This document shows positions 60,744 to 64,000 of a stretch of 64,000 nt of DNA, piece by piece. Below the pieces are notes generated by a model, which was not told the origin of the DNA, ran no database searches, and saw nothing but the letters and a program-made list of their open reading frames with translations. The DNA comes from Pedobacter westerhofensis. GTDB lineage: Bacteria; Bacteroidota; Bacteroidia; Sphingobacteriales; Sphingobacteriaceae. Numbering within the stretch: the stretch's first letter is position 1; each line of letters opens with the position of its first letter. A program made the position numbers and the translations under genes. The stretch spans positions 62,001-126,000 of the forward strand of contig NZ_FXTN01000013.1 in the NCBI RefSeq assembly GCF_900182595.1, written 5' to 3'.

Positions 60744-61856
60744 TTATTGGGGCACATTTGTCCCTAAGAAACCAATATTTAATCTGAGGAGTACCTTCAC
60801 CAGGATCACTGTCGTGAAGTATACAAAGATAAATTTAATGATAAACCAGGATAAGAATGTAGTGGTAAGAAGACTGAAGGTATCAACACCAAATTTCGAC
60901 AAAAATTTGAGCAGGAAAGCGAGCACAGCCAATGGGAACATGTGGTACAGGTAGATGCCGAAAGTTTCGCTGCGCGGCTTGATCCAGTTGCTGTGAAGGG
61001 GCTGGTCAAAGATCCGCATCATCGTAATAAATGCCAGTACAGAATAAATCTGGTTACTGATCCGCAGTATGCTCAGCGGTTCCCTGAAGCCCTTTTGCCA
61101 GAGGGCTACAGATTCTGCAGAGCTGAGGATATAAACCAGCACAAAAGCAGCCAGCAGTGTGCTGATTTTTATTTTGCTGAAATAGCCCGCAAGGTTAAAC
61201 CGTCCTATATAATAGCCCAGCCACAAATACAGGATAAAAGCAAACAGTGCATGGACATGTGATTGCGCATTTGCAGAGTAGGCAAAATACCAGGTATGGC
61301 CCAGCGTAACCAGCAGGAGGAAAAGCCCAAAGATTTTACTGTCAAGGTATCTGCGGCAGCACATGATCACGATCAGCGACAGCCAGTAACTGGGCAGGAA
61401 CCATAAGGCAGAATTTAAAAACATATCCACTATATACTGGCCCACGTTCATATCGCCGGCCATATGCAGCACATAGGTTTTAAATATAAAGAGCAGCACG
61501 ATGCCGCTAAAAGCAAACAGGTAAGGGATCAGTGTAGCGTAAATGCGCCTTTTGAAATAGGCCATTGGTGGTTCAGTGTGTATCTTTCCGGCCAGCAGAA
61601 AACCTGAGATCATAAAAAAGCAGATCACGCCGAATTTAAAAAAGTCCATTACAAAACAATACAGCGGTACATTATCAAGCATCAGGTAACTGGTGCCTGC
61701 GGCGAAAGCCGGGGTATGTGCCCAGATAATACCCAGCATACTAATCATCCGGATCCAGTCTACAAATGCATAATTAGGCCTTGCGCTTTTGTGCGCTGTC
61801 AAATCCGGCCCTGCCATAATGCTCCCATGCCGGATACCGGCAGTATTTCCCTGCAT
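60744..61856 (-). CDS. Acyltransferase 3 family membrane protein (probable polysaccharide O-acetylase)
   Basis: Membrane O-acyltransferase of 370 aa with about ten helices. The N-terminal motif FVDWIRMISMLGIIWAHTP has the conserved Arg and His of the family; FGIYLYHMFPLAVLAFLL lies near the C terminus. It is upstream of the exopolysaccharide operon on the same strand, separated by 375 bp with its own promoter likely. Acetylation of the exported polysaccharide is the most natural role but is inferred from position. Confidence 0.88.
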   Translation of the reverse strand: MQGNTAGIRHGSIMAGPDLTAHKSARPNYAFVDWIRMISMLGIIWAHTPAFAAGTSYLMLDNVPLYCFVMDFFKFGVICFFMISGFLLAGKIHTEPPMAYFKRRIYATLIPYLFAFSGIVLLFIFKTYVLHMAGDMNVGQYIVDMFLNSALWFLPSYWLSLIVIMCCRRYLDSKIFGLFLLLVTLGHTWYFAYSANAQSHVHALFAFILYLWLGYYIGRFNLAGYFSKIKISTLLAAFVLVYILSSAESVALWQKGFREPLSILRISNQIYSVLAFITMMRIFDQPLHSNWIKPRSETFGIYLYHMFPLAVLAFLLKFLSKFGVDTFSLLTTTFLSWFIIKFIFVYFTTVILVKVLLRLNIGFLGTNVPQ

Positions 61857-61977
61857 GCCTTAAAAAGAGAAAAAACCAGGCCAGAATAGCTATTGTAAAG
61901 GCTTTAATACGTCAAAAAAATAAAGAAAAATAAAACCTTTTACGTTTTAGCTGTTGTAGTACTGAATAATTGTTGGA

Positions 61978-62874
61978 ATGATGAAGAAAGCTTATATTAT
62001 CCTTGCACACAAAAACCTGGATCACCTGCTGCGGATGGTGGAGCGGCTGGATGACGGGAATTCCCATTTTTTTATACATGTAGACCTCAAAACTGAATTG
62101 CCCTGCAGTTATGCCGAGCTGGCAAAGAACAGGCGGGTGCTGCTTACGAAACGGATTGCTACCTCCTGGGGCGGTTTTAGCCTGGCCCAGGCAACCCTGA
62201 ATGCGATGTATGATATCAAGGCTACCGGAATCCATTTTGAAGCCATCAATCTGCTAAGCGGTCAGGATTACCCGATAAAAAGTAATGAAGAGATAGATAA
62301 TTTCTTTAAAACATCAAAATACGGGGTGTATTTAGATCACTTTACATTACCAAACTATAAACGCTGGGACACCGGGGGCACCTACCGTTATCAAAAGTAT
62401 TTTTTTGGGATCGGCAAAACTTCTCTCCTGTTTTCTAAACTGATGAACCTATTGTCTACTTATGTACCGGTTTTTGCACGAAAGCTCCCAGCCCATTTAA
62501 CCCCATACTGCGGATCACAATGGTGGACAATCAATATGTATGCACTCAACTATATCCTCAGCTTTATCGGAGAGCATCCTGATTATGTAGAATTTCACAA
62601 ATTTACCTTTGCACCCGATGAGCTCTTCTTCCATATCATATTGCTCAATGCAAAAGATCCTGCTCTGCAGCTAAGCATCAGCAAAGATAACCTGCGCTAC
62701 ATCAAGTGGGCAAAACTGGACAATGCCCATCCCGAGGTGCTCAAGCCCGAAGACATGGAAGACCTGCGCCAGTCTGGCTCTCTGTTTGCAAGAAAATTTG
62801 ACGGAGAAAATGATGAGAAAATCCTTGACCTGATTGACGAACAAATTCTGTTCAGGAGCAATGTTCAGCGATAA
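61978..62874 (+). CDS. GT14-type (core-2/I-branching) glycosyltransferase
   Basis: Transferase of 298 aa resembling beta-1,6-N-acetylglucosaminyltransferases: AYIILAHKNLDHLLRMVERL, FFIHVDLKTEL, INLLSGQDYPIKSNEEI and CGSQWWTINMYALNYIL. Such enzymes add branching GlcNAc- or xylose-type residues without a DxD motif. Two start codons in tandem (61978 and 61981) are both possible. It is on the plus strand next to the exopolysaccharide genes and may decorate that polymer. Confidence 0.9.
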   Translation: MMKKAYIILAHKNLDHLLRMVERLDDGNSHFFIHVDLKTELPCSYAELAKNRRVLLTKRIATSWGGFSLAQATLNAMYDIKATGIHFEAINLLSGQDYPIKSNEEIDNFFKTSKYGVYLDHFTLPNYKRWDTGGTYRYQKYFFGIGKTSLLFSKLMNLLSTYVPVFARKLPAHLTPYCGSQWWTINMYALNYILSFIGEHPDYVEFHKFTFAPDELFFHIILLNAKDPALQLSISKDNLRYIKWAKLDNAHPEVLKPEDMEDLRQSGSLFARKFDGENDEKILDLIDEQILFRSNVQR

Positions 62875-62918
62875 AGGATTTCCTCATCCGTAGTTTAAGC
62901 AACTAATAAGGTGCTTTC

Positions 62919-64000
62919 TTATTTTTTGGTGATGATCACCGAAGGCAATATGGCAGCATCTAAAGCTGCGCCCCATAAATTGGCATCCCAGCCTTCGGGC
63001 TTTATACTGTTTGGCGACAGCCAGGCATTGTTCTGATAGTTATCCTTATTGAAATACCTCACTTTATTGGTGGTCACCTTACAATCCGATGTTTTCCATC
63101 CGCCAATGTCATTTACATAGATACCTACATTGGTAAATGACTGTTGTTTTCCATATACAGCATTGTTTACCATGGTGATATGATGGCCGCCAGAAATTGC
63201 CATACCAAACTGTCCCGGGTCTACCAGGATATTATCCGAAGCATACAGATAGCCACCGCCATTGTCGCCCAGCATAATCCCGCCGCCGCTGGCACTTGGC
63301 CCGCCGCCCCTGATCCAGTTTCCTTTTACCGATATCGGACTTGCCGCGGTTCCTTCGCTCTGGTACAGGCTGATCGCATCTTCCGCGTAGCTCTGCCCAA
63401 TGATATTCTCCCCCCTGTTATTGCTGATCGAGCTGTTGGCACCTTTCACATTATTGAACTGCACAAACTGTCCGCGCGGAAAGGGCCCCTGCATGTTCAG
63501 GAACTGGTTATTGTTTACGATGATGCCACCCTGCGTATGATCTGCATATACGCCCGTGCTCACTTTGGTGAAAAAGTTATTATCGATAGTGATATTATTA
63601 CAGTTATATAAATAGATACCCACATTAGCTGCATTGGACAGCCTATTCCCCGTGATATGGATATTATAACAGTTGGTCAGCTTAATCAGCGGGGCAGAAC
63701 CACCGGCAATTGCCTTGCCGCTAATGGTAATATCATGCTGGCCGTAAAGATCAATCACTGCAGAGGATGTATAAGCCGGATCAGGTGTTTCCTCGGTATA
63801 GGCTGCAAGCCTGCTGCCCGGTACCGGAGATTCTACTGTTCCTCCCGGCAGCATCCATTGAACAGCAAGGTTTCCGCCGCCTCCGCCCTGCTTGTGCAGT
63901 ACCTCGATATAGTATTTTTGTCCTGCCTGCAGCGTAATCGCTTTTGATTTCTGCGACGCAAATTTAGTCCACTCCCGGCTGTTGTTCCAGCTTAGGGTAT
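62919..64000 (-). CDS. Secreted right-handed beta-helix protein with PA14-like module (5' part outside window)
   Basis: The frame is open to the window edge; Met at 63854 is internal, because codons before it encode a PA14-type segment (QKYYIEVLHKQGGGGGNLAVQW). The rest is a parallel beta-helix of PbH1 repeats rich in Asn: NCYNIHITGNRL, NCNNITIDNNFF, HTQGGIIVNNNQF, GGHHITMVNNAVYG. Such proteins are polysaccharide lyases, mannuronan-epimerase-like enzymes or adhesins. No pectate-lyase catalytic motif could be fixed. Its place beside the exopolysaccharide genes suggests that it modifies or degrades that glycan. Signal peptide and N terminus are not visible. Confidence 0.85.
   Translation of the reverse strand, partial: TLSWNNSREWTKFASQKSKAITLQAGQKYYIEVLHKQGGGGGNLAVQWMLPGGTVESPVPGSRLAAYTEETPDPAYTSSAVIDLYGQHDITISGKAIAGGSAPLIKLTNCYNIHITGNRLSNAANVGIYLYNCNNITIDNNFFTKVSTGVYADHTQGGIIVNNNQFLNMQGPFPRGQFVQFNNVKGANSSISNNRGENIIGQSYAEDAISLYQSEGTAASPISVKGNWIRGGGPSASGGGIMLGDNGGGYLYASDNILVDPGQFGMAISGGHHITMVNNAVYGKQQSFTNVGIYVNDIGGWKTSDCKVTTNKVRYFNKDNYQNNAWLSPNSIKPEGWDANLWGAALDAAILPSVIITKK

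Overview
The window reads as chromosomal DNA of a non-photosynthetic, aerobic Bacteroidota bacterium, most like the Sphingobacteriaceae (Pedobacter or Mucilaginibacter type). The reasons are two SusC/SusD pairs, a hybrid two-component regulator with Reg_prop repeats, TAnnTTTG-type promoter elements, very weak ribosome-binding sites, Sec lipoproteins with a C-K-K start, and many AraC and SDR genes. No rRNA, tRNA, transposase, phage gene or CRISPR array was seen.

Layout. 1-1498: end of a surface-sugar locus (nucleotide-sugar dehydrogenase cut by the window edge, then a WbpP/TviC-like epimerase). 1624-14356: polysaccharide utilisation locus 1 on the minus strand, in transcription order HTCS sensor-regulator, GH31 alpha-xylosidase-like enzyme, SusC, SusD and a PKD-like surface lipoprotein. 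A five-PAS soluble histidine kinase lies upstream (14437-17037). 17702-22164: a second SusC/SusD pair without enzymes, preceded by a structured leader and followed by a strong terminator. 22287-26585: a mixed housekeeping and stress block (hydroxyacid dehydrogenase, cold-shock protein, RRM protein, NTF2-like protein, acyltransferase). 26586-26863: a structured inverted-repeat region.

27967-34312 is the most striking region: KaiC, two different KaiB proteins, a PAS histidine kinase and a bacteriophytochrome kinase in one tight plus-strand array. It looks like a light- or redox-linked, KaiA-less Kai timer or stress module in a heterotroph. 34333-46571 is an accessory redox and detoxification island with four AraC regulators, one TetR regulator, SDR enzymes (one reduced to a remnant), a class A beta-lactamase, an aldehyde dehydrogenase, an ABM-type monooxygenase and a flavin monooxygenase. 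Two divergent promoters in it share an almost identical activator box at identical spacing from the same -7 element, which defines a small regulon that can be read directly from the DNA.

47328-62874 is an exopolysaccharide or capsule locus. A WecG/TagA-type glycosyltransferase and a WcaJ-type initiating phosphotransferase on the plus strand converge on a nine-gene minus-strand operon (Wza, Wzc, Wzx, GT2, Wzy and four further glycosyltransferases or glycosyltransferase-like proteins). An acyltransferase and a GT14-type glycosyltransferase are nearby. The window ends inside a secreted beta-helix protein (62919-64000).

All functions are inferred by reading motifs; no database search was run.
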